DNA from: Verrucomicrobiaceae bacterium
GTDB lineage: Bacteria; Verrucomicrobiota; Verrucomicrobiia; Verrucomicrobiales; Verrucomicrobiaceae
DNA: 48,791 nucleotides
NCBI GenBank assembly: GCA_019694165.1
Contig: JAIBCL010000045.1
Span: 1 to 48,791 of the forward strand
Direction: 5' to 3'
Shown here: positions 15,571-23,301 of the stretch, one piece after another
Layout of the letters: each line of letters starts with the position of its first letter
Numbering within the stretch: position 1 is the first letter of the stretch
Program-made: the position numbers and the translations under genes
The notes under the pieces: generated by a model
The model's input: only the letters and a program-made list of their open reading frames with translations
The model's database searches: none
Told to the model about the DNA's origin: nothing

Positions 15571-16926
15571 TCACACTTTCCACTCGCCGCGGTACTCGCG
15601 GGTGAGCCATTTGTCGTTGCCGCCGCTGATGAACTTATGCGCGGTCGGATCCCATTTGATGTTCGCGCCGTGCCAGTAGCCGAAGTTCATGAGATGACAG
15701 GCGATTGCGCTGCTCGCGCCGATGCCCACGTCGCAGATGGGTTTCTCGCGCGACTTCACGCACTTGAGGAAGTCTGCAAGCTGGTCCTTGCTCTCGTAGA
15801 GCTTCACCTTGGCGTTCGCGAGGTATTCGCGCTCGGCCAGCGTGTATTCGCGCTCAAGCGAGGTGCCTTTGCTCTCGTCCTTGCCCATGAAGGCATGCTT
15901 CACCTCGCCTTTCAGGATGAGCTTGAACTTGCCGCGGCCCACATGCACCTCGCCCTCGGTGCCGTAGAACGATGCGCCAGGGCTGCCGTCGGCGTGGGTG
16001 AGCACGACGCCATTCGCATACACGAGCTGGCAGCCGCGCTTGGCGTTTTCAAAGTCGGCGGGTGCACGGACCTCGACGGGGCCGTTTTCATCCATGCCGA
16101 GCCCCCATTGCGAGATGTCGATGTGATGCGCACCCCAGTCGGTGATCATGCCGCCGCCGTATTCGCGCGTCTTGCGCCAGGCCGGGAAATTCTTGCACTC
16201 GCCACGCGGACTGAGTTCCGAATTGTAGGCCACGACCGGACCCGGGCCGCACCAGCGGTCCCAGTCGAGGCCTGGCTCCATCGGTTCTTCGGGGAAGGCA
16301 TTCGGTTTGGCGGGATCACCGAAGCTGGTGGTGATGGTCTTCACCTCGCCGATGACGCCGTTGCGCACCAGCTCGCAGCCGACGCGGAATTCCTTCATGG
16401 ATCGCTGCATGGAGCCGGTCTGCAGCACGCGCTTGTTCGAGCGCGCGGCATCGACGACTGCGAGCGCCTCGTGGATGTTGTGCGTGAGCGGCTTTTCGCA
16501 ATACACATCCTTGCCATTGCTGACGGCGGAGATGGTGATGATGGCGTGCCAATGATCCGGTGTGGCGATGCAGACGGCATCAATGTCCTTGCGCGTGGTG
16601 ATCTCGCGGAAGTCGTTCACCGCAGCGCACGGGCCGCCGGCTTTGATGTCCTTCTTCGCCGCGTAGTACTCGTTCACGAATTTCTGCCCGGCCGTGCGGC
16701 GCGTCGTATCGACATCACAAACCGCGACGACCTCGACCTCTGGATACTGAATGAAGCGGCTGAGCAAGCCACGCGCCTGCTTGCCAAGACCGACGAATCC
16801 CATGCGGATGCGGCTGTTCGGCGAAGTGTCCGCCGACCAGATGCGCGAAGGAAGGATGAACGGCGCCGCGATGGAAGCTGACGCGGCTTTGATGAAATGA
16901 CGGCGTGAATTAGGGTTCGGATTCAT
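15571..16926 (-). CDS. Gfo/Idh/MocA-family oxidoreductase, Tat-exported
   Basis: A 451-residue protein. The Tat signal is SRRHFIKAASASIAAPFIL, placed correctly when the start is the ATG at 16926. The Rossmann domain opens with MGFVGLGKQARG, followed by VVAVCDVD, the CIATPDHWHA segment and the family motif YCEKPLTHN. The C-terminal domain has GGGMITDWGAHHIDISQW. Such exported paralogs are numerous in Planctomycetes and Verrucomicrobia and are thought to act on sugars or glycosides with a tightly bound NAD(P). The substrate cannot be told from sequence. Monocistronic, with a hairpin after the stop. Confidence 0.93.
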   Translation of the reverse strand: MNPNPNSRRHFIKAASASIAAPFILPSRIWSADTSPNSRIRMGFVGLGKQARGLLSRFIQYPEVEVVAVCDVDTTRRTAGQKFVNEYYAAKKDIKAGGPCAAVNDFREITTRKDIDAVCIATPDHWHAIITISAVSNGKDVYCEKPLTHNIHEALAVVDAARSNKRVLQTGSMQRSMKEFRVGCELVRNGVIGEVKTITTSFGDPAKPNAFPEEPMEPGLDWDRWCGPGPVVAYNSELSPRGECKNFPAWRKTREYGGGMITDWGAHHIDISQWGLGMDENGPVEVRAPADFENAKRGCQLVYANGVVLTHADGSPGASFYGTEGEVHVGRGKFKLILKGEVKHAFMGKDESKGTSLEREYTLAEREYLANAKVKLYESKDQLADFLKCVKSREKPICDVGIGASSAIACHLMNFGYWHGANIKWDPTAHKFISGGNDKWLTREYRGEWKV

Positions 16927-17010
16927 GGGTGGAGATGAACGCAGGCCACCCGCCGGTTTTTCAATCCGCGAGGCACGCCGCGACAATGCGTGCCGTCCGC
17001 AGACACGGCC

Positions 17011-17595
17011 TCACAGTTTGCGCAGAAACGCGCGCAGGGGATCGAACGCCTTGTTACCCCAGGGCAGGTGGCCTTTCTCAGCGGCCTTGCCAACGCGGAG
17101 GTCGAAGTCCGATTGCGAGGCCATCCATGCGCGAAAGCGCGCCTTGGCGAGGTGGTCAGTGCGCCCCGTCTTTTCGGCGAGGCACTTGAAGTAGTCGAGC
17201 AGGCAGGCGTAGCCGGGCTGCTCGCTGACGGCTTCGAGACAAAGGTCTTCGATCATGCCCTTGCCGCCGTCACGACCGACGATGTAACCGCCGATCTTCG
17301 GTGATCCGGTGGAGAAATCACCCGCTTTGACGAGCGTGATCTGAAAGCTCTGCTTCACCGCATTGACGATCTTTTGCCACGAACCCGCCGCCTCCTCTTC
17401 GGCATCAATGATCACGGCAACGCTCTCAACTTCACCGCGCGTGAACTCGGGACGCTTTGGCATCTCTGAAAGGAAACGCTCGAGGTTGGTGCGTCCCGCA
17501 CAGTGTTCGACCGCGATGTCAGCAATGCCGGCGAAATCGCACAGCCCTTTGATGACGGCCTGGTCGTCCTGGCCTTCACAGACAACGATCTTCAT
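17011..17595 (-). CDS. DUF3226 / TOPRIM-like protein
   Basis: A 194-residue protein resembling DUF3226, a compact TOPRIM-fold family. The first acidic motif is VVCEGQDD (Glu7, Asp10, Asp11) and the second is VAVIIDAEEE (Asp64, Glu66), as expected for metal-binding TOPRIM nucleases or primases. The C-terminal half is helical, with a polar tail. The start overlaps the stop of the upstream ATPase gene by 4 bp (ATGA), so the two are very likely translationally coupled and work together. In split OLD-type systems such as PARIS the second gene encodes a TOPRIM effector; that role is inferred here, not shown. Confidence 0.75.
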   Translation of the reverse strand: MKIVVCEGQDDQAVIKGLCDFAGIADIAVEHCAGRTNLERFLSEMPKRPEFTRGEVESVAVIIDAEEEAAGSWQKIVNAVKQSFQITLVKAGDFSTGSPKIGGYIVGRDGGKGMIEDLCLEAVSEQPGYACLLDYFKCLAEKTGRTDHLAKARFRAWMASQSDFDLRVGKAAEKGHLPWGNKAFDPLRAFLRKL

Positions 17596-18584
17596 CGCAG
17601 CTCCCAGTTGAACTCCTTCGCCGTCGCCAGCGTCTTGTCATCCATTACGGTCGCCTTGATGTCGCCGTTCACCCGATCCAGCCGGATGAGATTCAGCTCG
17701 TGCGGCGGACTTTCCCGTGCCGCCTGATCCGCCGCGAAAATGCACTCCGCGCTGTGAGTGGTGGCGAAAATCTGCACGTCCAGTTCATTGGCCGCTGCGA
17801 TCAATCCTTTCCAAACAATCGGCAGCACGGAGTGATGAAGGCCGTTCTCTATTTCGTCGATGAGCAGCACCTTCGCGTCTCCGGCAAGCAGTTCAGAGTA
17901 GATGTCCAGCAGACGGCAAAAGCCTTCGCCAAGATGGCTGACGGGGATCATCTCCGGAAGCCCTACATCCGCGTAGATCAGCGGAGCGCCATTACCTGTC
18001 TGTAGTGACTCGATGCTCTCAAGCCGTGGATCAACGTTCTTCAACAGTTTCTCGACTTTCTTCTTCGCGCGTTTCAATACAACCCGATTGTAGTCAATCG
18101 CGTCCTGGACTGGATCGGAAGGGTGTGAAGAAAACACTGTAGGCTTTTGTGGCACGATTTTGCCTGGATCCCAATAACACTGGAACGGTCCGAGGCTGTA
18201 AGAGCCGCGATATTCCCAGGTGTCTCTTCCGACGGGGTTGGTCCCGCGCGCACTCATAAGCACATGTGATTTGTTGCTCCCCTGGTCTGACAGATCGATG
18301 ATGATGTCTTCGCGGTTCTGTTTGTCACGCAACAACCAGAACCAAAAGTCCCTGTTACTGTCCGCACCTTGCGAAAATATGCGGAACATGTTGGGGAGGT
18401 TTTGCGGTCCGTCTTTGGCGCTAAAAAGCGTCGGATCAGACAACCCCAGCCCCAAATAAATGGCCTCCAGCAATCCTGTCTTCCCCGTGTTGTTCAATCC
18501 CGCGATCAAGTTGACCCGGTTGAAGGGTCCAATCTCGATCTCGCGAAAGGCACGGAAGTTCTTGATGTGAATGCTGGAGAGCAT
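17592..18584 (-). CDS. AAA15/21-type (OLD-like) ABC ATPase
   Basis: A 330-residue ATPase. The N-terminus MLSSIHIKNFRAFREIEIG is typical of RecF/OLD-like ATPases. Walker A is GLNNTGKT (29-36), Walker B is VLLIDEIE (239-246), and the His switch is FATTHSAE (276-280). Between them lies a charged, probably coiled-coil insertion (about 165-190). There is no C-terminal TOPRIM domain, unlike one-chain OLD nucleases; a TOPRIM-like protein is encoded by the overlapping next gene. Several upstream starts are in frame, but the ATG at 18584 matches the family N-terminus. The divergent neighbour is a peptidase gene 153 bp away. Confidence 0.85.
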   Translation of the reverse strand: MLSSIHIKNFRAFREIEIGPFNRVNLIAGLNNTGKTGLLEAIYLGLGLSDPTLFSAKDGPQNLPNMFRIFSQGADSNRDFWFWLLRDKQNREDIIIDLSDQGSNKSHVLMSARGTNPVGRDTWEYRGSYSLGPFQCYWDPGKIVPQKPTVFSSHPSDPVQDAIDYNRVVLKRAKKKVEKLLKNVDPRLESIESLQTGNGAPLIYADVGLPEMIPVSHLGEGFCRLLDIYSELLAGDAKVLLIDEIENGLHHSVLPIVWKGLIAAANELDVQIFATTHSAECIFAADQAARESPPHELNLIRLDRVNGDIKATVMDDKTLATAKEFNWELR

Positions 18585-18737
18585 CGGGACGAATGGCTGG
18601 CATTTTCGTCGGTTCCTCCGGCCTGTCACGCTATCTTTTGCCTGTGCGGCCTGACTCGATCCATTGGCTGTGTAATCACACGAGCAACTGGCTTTGGCTT
18701 GCCAACCTTCCGAGGCGCGCGCAATCATGCGGCCACC

Positions 18738-20219
18738 ATGACCGCCTACCACAAGCTCTGCGAACTCGCCCGTGAAATCTCAATTCTCAGCTCGACAGGC
18801 TCGGTGCTCGGGTGGGATCAGGAGACGTACATGCCGGACAAGGCGCTGCATTTTCGCGCGAAGCAGCTCGCTTACCTCAGCGGTCGGGCTCATGCGCTGG
18901 CGACGAGCGGCCGATTCCTGGCGGCGCTGGAAAAGGCTGAGGGCGAGAAGCATCCGCGGCACTCGAAGGAGGCGGCGAACATCGAGGTGATGCGCGAGGA
19001 GTTCGAGCGGGCGTTCCGCATTCCGACAAAGCTCGTGGAAGAGGAAAGCGCGGCGACGACCCACGCGAAGGCGGCCTGGGTGGAAGCGCGGAAGAAATCG
19101 GAGTTTGCGCTCTTCGCGCCGCATTTGGAGAAGCTGCTCGGCTTCGCCCGGCTGAAGGCGGAGCTGTGGGGCTACGACGGCGAGCCTTACGATGCCCTGC
19201 TCTCCGGCTACGAGCGCGGCGCGCGCACGCGCGAGGTGGCGGCGCTGTTCGACAAATTGAAGCCCGACCTGGTGTCGATCGCACGCGAGGCGGTGGAGCG
19301 CAGCAAATCAGTGCCCGAGAAATTGCTGCGCGGAAAGTTTCCCGCCGCCAAGCAGCAGCAGCTCAATCGCGAAGTGGCGGAGAGCATCGGCTTCGACTTC
19401 ACGGGCGGCCGCATCGACACGACTGCCCATCCGTTTTGCTCCACGGTCGGTGCGGGCGATGTGCGGCTGACGACTCGGTATGACGAGAGCGATTTCACCT
19501 CATCGCTCTTCGGCGTGATGCACGAGGCGGGGCACGGCATGTATGAGCAGGGCCTGCCGGCGGAGGACTTCGGCCTGCCTTCGGGCACGGCGGTCTCGCT
19601 GGGGATTCACGAGTCGCAGTCGCGGCTGTGGGAGAATCATGTGGGCCGCTCGCATGCCTTCTGGGAAAAGTGGCTGCCGCGTGCGGCGGAGATTTTCCCG
19701 AATCTGCGCGGCGTGAAGCTGAAGGCGTTCCTCGCATGGGTGAACCGAGCGGAGTTCTCCTTCATCCGCGTGGAGGCGGACGAAGCCACATACGATCTGC
19801 ATGTGCTGCTCCGCTTCGGCATCGAGCGCCGCATGGTGCGCGGCGATCTCAAGGTGGCCGACGTGCCCGCGGCATGGAACGACGAATTCAAATCGCTCTT
19901 CGGCATGACGCCGCCGGATGACCGGCGCGGCTGCCTGCAGGACATCCACTGGAGCATGGGCGGCCTCGGCTACTTCGCGACGTACTCGCTGGGCAATCTG
20001 AATGGCGCGCAGCTCTTCTCGACGGCGATGCGGCAGAAAAGGATCAGCGACGCCGCGGCGATGTGCGACTACGCGCCGCTGCTCGCATGGCTGCGCACGA
20101 AGGTGCACGCGCGCGGCAGCACGCTCATGCCTGCTGATTTGATGCGCGAGGCGACGGGCCGCGAGACGACGCCAAAGGCGTATCTGGCGCATCTGCGGAG
20201 CCGTTTTCTCGGACGCTGA
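18738..20219 (+). CDS. M32-family metallocarboxypeptidase
   Basis: A 493-residue cytoplasmic enzyme of the Taq carboxypeptidase family, near the usual 500 residues. It begins with the family-type TAYHKLCELAREISILSS. The zinc site HEAGH is at 262-266, followed by the conserved GIHESQSRLWEN motif (third zinc ligand Glu), and VEADEATYDLHVLLRFGIE. The C-terminus has DIHWSMGGLGYFATYSLGNL. M32 enzymes remove C-terminal residues from peptides with broad specificity. An upstream extension of the frame is not used, since it has no family similarity. Confidence 0.95.
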   Translation: MTAYHKLCELAREISILSSTGSVLGWDQETYMPDKALHFRAKQLAYLSGRAHALATSGRFLAALEKAEGEKHPRHSKEAANIEVMREEFERAFRIPTKLVEEESAATTHAKAAWVEARKKSEFALFAPHLEKLLGFARLKAELWGYDGEPYDALLSGYERGARTREVAALFDKLKPDLVSIAREAVERSKSVPEKLLRGKFPAAKQQQLNREVAESIGFDFTGGRIDTTAHPFCSTVGAGDVRLTTRYDESDFTSSLFGVMHEAGHGMYEQGLPAEDFGLPSGTAVSLGIHESQSRLWENHVGRSHAFWEKWLPRAAEIFPNLRGVKLKAFLAWVNRAEFSFIRVEADEATYDLHVLLRFGIERRMVRGDLKVADVPAAWNDEFKSLFGMTPPDDRRGCLQDIHWSMGGLGYFATYSLGNLNGAQLFSTAMRQKRISDAAAMCDYAPLLAWLRTKVHARGSTLMPADLMREATGRETTPKAYLAHLRSRFLGR

Positions 20220-20227
20220 CCGCGCGC

Positions 20228-20554
20228 CTACCAGCGGCGGTACGGATACGGCCTGCCGTAGTAGTAACGGTAAGGGCCGTAGCGCGGGGGCGGCGGCGGA
20301 CCGTAGCCGGCATCGTACATTGCGCGGTCCTGGGCGCTGCCGATGGCACCGCCGACAATGGCACCCGCGACCGAACCGATGGCAGCACCGACGAGCGGGC
20401 GTCCGTTGTTTGCGCCGATGATGGCTCCGGCCACCGCTCCTGATGCGGAGCCGACGGCGACGCCGGTCCGGCGGTTGGGACCAGGACGAGCGCAGGAGAC
20501 AACGGTCATCATTATTCCGAGTGCGATCAGCAGGGTGCGGGCGGGGTTTTTCAT
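20228..20554 (-). CDS. Glycine-zipper lipoprotein
   Basis: A 108-residue protein with a lipoprotein signal (LLIALGIMMTVVSC, Cys at the lipobox). Residues about 40-78 form glycine-zipper repeats (VGSASGAVAGAIIGANNG and VGAAIGSVAGAIVGGAIG), as in outer-membrane or osmotically induced proteins of the same type. The tail is rich in Pro, Tyr and Arg. The start at 20554 puts the signal at the N-terminus. It converges with the peptidase gene, with 8 bp between stops. Confidence 0.8.
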   Translation of the reverse strand: MKNPARTLLIALGIMMTVVSCARPGPNRRTGVAVGSASGAVAGAIIGANNGRPLVGAAIGSVAGAIVGGAIGSAQDRAMYDAGYGPPPPPRYGPYRYYYGRPYPYRRW

Positions 20555-20661
20555 GGGGTTGAGGTTTTGGTGGATGAACAACCGGCATCAGACTCCGGTT
20601 TCGCCCGGGCATTCAATTCAGCGCAAAGAAAATCAGGCCCGGGTCCCGTGCCGCGCGGCGA

Positions 20662-21573
20662 TCACCCGGCGCGCAGTGCGTACACCTCGACGGGATCGGG
20701 CTGGCCTTTCACCTCGTGGATGCCCACATGATCGAAGATCACCTGCGCATCGGGAATGCCTTGGACAAAGGCGGCGCTGGCAAGCACGGGCCGCTCCAGC
20801 TTCCGGGTAAGGCCCTCGATGCGGAAGGTGATGTTCACGGCCTCGCCGACGGCGGTGTTTACGCCGCGGCCCATGGCACCGAGGGCAACGGGGCCGACGT
20901 TGAGTCCCACGTTGCACTGAACGGCGATGCCTTTGCTTTCACTGAGCCACTTGCGCGTGGCGGAGTGGGATGCCTCGGCGCGGCTGAGGAGGTCCGCAGC
21001 CTCGGCGGCGCGGCGGCGCGTGTCCGCATCGCACGCGGGCCAGTAGGCGAAGACTCCATCACCGATGAACTTGTCGATCACGGCACCGCGCGGCTTGAGG
21101 ATGGCATCGCAGTCCGCATACCACTCGCGCAGCATGGCGGCCACCTCCTCGGCGGTGAGCTGGGCGGAGATGCTGGTGAAGTTCTTGAGGTCACCGACGA
21201 GCAACGTGGCCTGTACGGTTTTGACCGGGAGATTGACCGCGGTGCGCAGCATCTGCGTCTTGCCGCCCACGAGGTCCTGGGTGCTGCCGCTCTCATCCTG
21301 GTCAAAGTAGAGCATGAGGGTGCCAAGCTGGATGCGGTCGCCGTGGCGAAGGGCGCGGGAGCTGGTCAGCGCCACGTCATTGACGTAGCTGCCATTGGCG
21401 CTGCCAAGGTCGGTGATCCAGAAAAGGCGGCCTTCTCGCCGGATGGTGCAGTGCTGACGGGAGATGCCCGTGTCATCCAGGCGGATGGTGGCGTCCTGGC
21501 TGCGACCGACAAGATTGAACTCCTCGAGGTGCCAGGTGGTGCCGTTGTCCGCTTCTCGTAAAACTGCCGCCAT
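20662..21573 (-). CDS. FHA domain fused to class III adenylate/guanylate cyclase
   Basis: A 303-residue protein. Residues 1-95 are an FHA phosphothreonine-binding domain (LVGRSQDATIRLDD, ISRQHC, LGSANGSYVND). Residues about 118-303 are a class III cyclase domain. Metal-binding aspartates appear as VGDLKNF (Asp128) and KFIGDGVFAYW (Asp172). Later residues AVGEAVNITFRIEGL match the usual purine/transition-state loop region. No membrane segment is seen. A TTG start at 21600 is possible but less likely than the ATG. The FHA domain would let Ser/Thr phosphorylation control cyclic nucleotide production, which fits a genome with many such kinases. Confidence 0.9.
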   Translation of the reverse strand: MAAVLREADNGTTWHLEEFNLVGRSQDATIRLDDTGISRQHCTIRREGRLFWITDLGSANGSYVNDVALTSSRALRHGDRIQLGTLMLYFDQDESGSTQDLVGGKTQMLRTAVNLPVKTVQATLLVGDLKNFTSISAQLTAEEVAAMLREWYADCDAILKPRGAVIDKFIGDGVFAYWPACDADTRRRAAEAADLLSRAEASHSATRKWLSESKGIAVQCNVGLNVGPVALGAMGRGVNTAVGEAVNITFRIEGLTRKLERPVLASAAFVQGIPDAQVIFDHVGIHEVKGQPDPVEVYALRAG

Positions 21574-21897
21574 TGATTTTGTCAGGCCCCTTTGAAGCAA
21601 CTTGCAGCCCCAAAGTCAAGCCAAGCTCTCAAAGGCACGCCAAAAGTCGGGGGGGAGGCACTTTCCGAGTTGCCGGTCCGGCGGGCCGCGGCATCCTCGG
21701 GTGGAAGCGCCATGAGAGCCAGTTGCAAAACCTCGCCCGTCGCCGGGGAGCACCGCCAGGGACGATACGCAGGAAGGTCATTCCAATGCCGCCGGGAGTG
21801 CTTGGGCGAAGCGTCGCGGGCAGCGTCCGCCGGGACGGAAATCCCCCTCCTGCCTGCGTCCCAGCTCCTTGGATTTCGCCGCCGCCTCGTGAGTCGC
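21574..21897. other. Intergenic region, 324 bp
   Basis: No gene is recognised between these divergent genes. It contains a 19-nt sequence (AGCCAGTTGCAAAACCTCG at 21717-21735) that recurs exactly at 27486-27504 in a palindromic element. Confidence 0.5.
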
Positions 21898-22656
21898 ATG
21901 ATGCCAAAGCGGCTGATCTTTGCACTGCTGCCCGTTCTGCTCGCAGCCGGACAGTCCCTCGCGCATCAGGTGCCAAGCCTGACGGTCGAGGCGCTCTTCT
22001 TGGCGGACCGCTCCTACACGCTGCAGGTGAGCCTGGACCCGCGGCTGTTTCTTTCCGACCAGCCGGCTTCCCTGCCGCCGGTGCCCGTCGAGTGGTATCG
22101 CGAGCAGACGCCGGAGCAACTCACCGCCACCTGGCACAAGGCTGCCGGCTACGTGCGCGAGGCGCTCGAATTGAAGTTCGGCCAGCTGACAGGCCGCATC
22201 GGCGGCATCGAGTTCCAGCCGATGGACGGCGCGACGAACGAGCCGCTGGGTGCCGACTCGAAGGAGGTACATCTGCTCGGCAAAGCGAAAGGCGTGGTGC
22301 CGGAGGGTGGCGGGAGCTTTCAGATCGCGCTCGGCAGGAATGCGAACGTGAGCATGATCTTGCTGAACTCCCTCGATGGAGAAATGGAGCGCCGGCCGAA
22401 CGTGATCTTCCCCGGCGAGACGAGCCGGCCGTTCGAGTTGAAATTCGCAGCCGTGAAATCTGAACCTCAAGCGCCTGCGCGGGAGCCACACGCCACAGCG
22501 CAAAGTACGCCTGCCGCCAGTTCAACCCCGCCCGTTGCCCCGCCTGCGGATTCACAGGCCGGCGCACGGGAGGGCCATGGCTGGCTCATCGCTTCTCTGG
22601 CACTGCTTGCAGCCGCAGCATGGAGCATGCTCAAGCTTCGCCGGAAGACGCAATAA
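21898..22656 (+). CDS. Exported single-pass membrane protein, function unknown
   Basis: A 252-residue protein. It has a signal peptide (MMPKRLIFALLPVLLAAGQSLA), an extracytoplasmic domain of about 165 residues starting HQVPSLTVEALFLADRSYTL, a Pro/Ala-rich linker (about 190-222) and one C-terminal membrane segment (LIASLALLAAAAWSMLKL) with a basic tail. It is therefore probably anchored with the body in the periplasm. I recognise no catalytic motif. Starts at 21898 and 21901 are equivalent. The 3' end overlaps that of the convergent gene by 26 bp. Confidence 0.65.
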   Translation: MMPKRLIFALLPVLLAAGQSLAHQVPSLTVEALFLADRSYTLQVSLDPRLFLSDQPASLPPVPVEWYREQTPEQLTATWHKAAGYVREALELKFGQLTGRIGGIEFQPMDGATNEPLGADSKEVHLLGKAKGVVPEGGGSFQIALGRNANVSMILLNSLDGEMERRPNVIFPGETSRPFELKFAAVKSEPQAPAREPHATAQSTPAASSTPPVAPPADSQAGAREGHGWLIASLALLAAAAWSMLKLRRKTQ

Positions 22657-23248
22657 CGGCCTGTGATGCCGACGGGGCGGCCGGCTGGAGGGTGCCGTCT
22701 GCACTGAAGCTCATGCCCACCGCCTTCGCTGCTTCGGCGGCCGGACCGCCAAAGCCAAGCAGCATGGCCACCTCCTCCTGCACCTGTTCGATCTCTCCGA
22801 GGTGCAGTTCGGGATCGCGCACCATGAAGACATCTCCGGTCTTCTTGTTCTCGTAGATGAGCATCCGCCCGTGCTCGGTCTCCTTCACGTCGGTGGGCGT
22901 CAGTTGCCGTTTGCGCTCAAGCATCAGGGCGAGGATGTAGCGGGCATTTTCCGTCTTCGGATCGTCCTCTTCGATGAGCCGCGCCAACAGGGCCTGCGCG
23001 TTCTCCTTCGGCGCGATCTCGGGCTTCTCCTCCACGGGCGCGGCCTCGTAGGACGTCTTCCAGAACGAGAAAGGCGTGCGCTCCGTCAACTCCTGCTCCC
23101 AGGCATCGAGCGCGATGTCTCGACGGACATAACCGCCGGTTTCGGCGTCGAAATAGATGGCCGTGTAGAGCGGCTCGCCATCGGCGAAGGAGCGCCCGGA
23201 GAGTGCGCATTGAGGGGAACGGGAGCGGATGTTCCAGGTTTGTTGCAT
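22631..23248 (-). CDS. Conserved hypothetical protein
   Basis: A 205-residue soluble protein. It begins MQQTWNIRSRSPQCALSGRSF and has a conserved-looking DGEPLYTAIYFD segment, then WEQELTERTPFSFWKTSYE, a helical charged middle and a Gly/Ala-rich tail. Only one cysteine is in the N-terminal motif, so a zinc ribbon is unlikely. I recognise the type from other verrucomicrobial and planctomycete genomes but no function is known. It follows the LptG-like gene (53 bp) on the same strand, so the two may be cotranscribed. Confidence 0.6.
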   Translation of the reverse strand: MQQTWNIRSRSPQCALSGRSFADGEPLYTAIYFDAETGGYVRRDIALDAWEQELTERTPFSFWKTSYEAAPVEEKPEIAPKENAQALLARLIEEDDPKTENARYILALMLERKRQLTPTDVKETEHGRMLIYENKKTGDVFMVRDPELHLGEIEQVQEEVAMLLGFGGPAAEAAKAVGMSFSADGTLQPAAPSASQAVIASSGEA

Positions 23249-23301
23249 GGGTTCGGTCGGCGGGACGGGAAAGATGTTTGCCGTGCTTTGACGCGATTCG
23301 T

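Noticed and set aside
15637..16881. 414-codon frame opposite the Gfo/Idh/MocA gene
   Set aside because: Antisense shadow; the minus-strand protein has signal, cofactor and family motifs.
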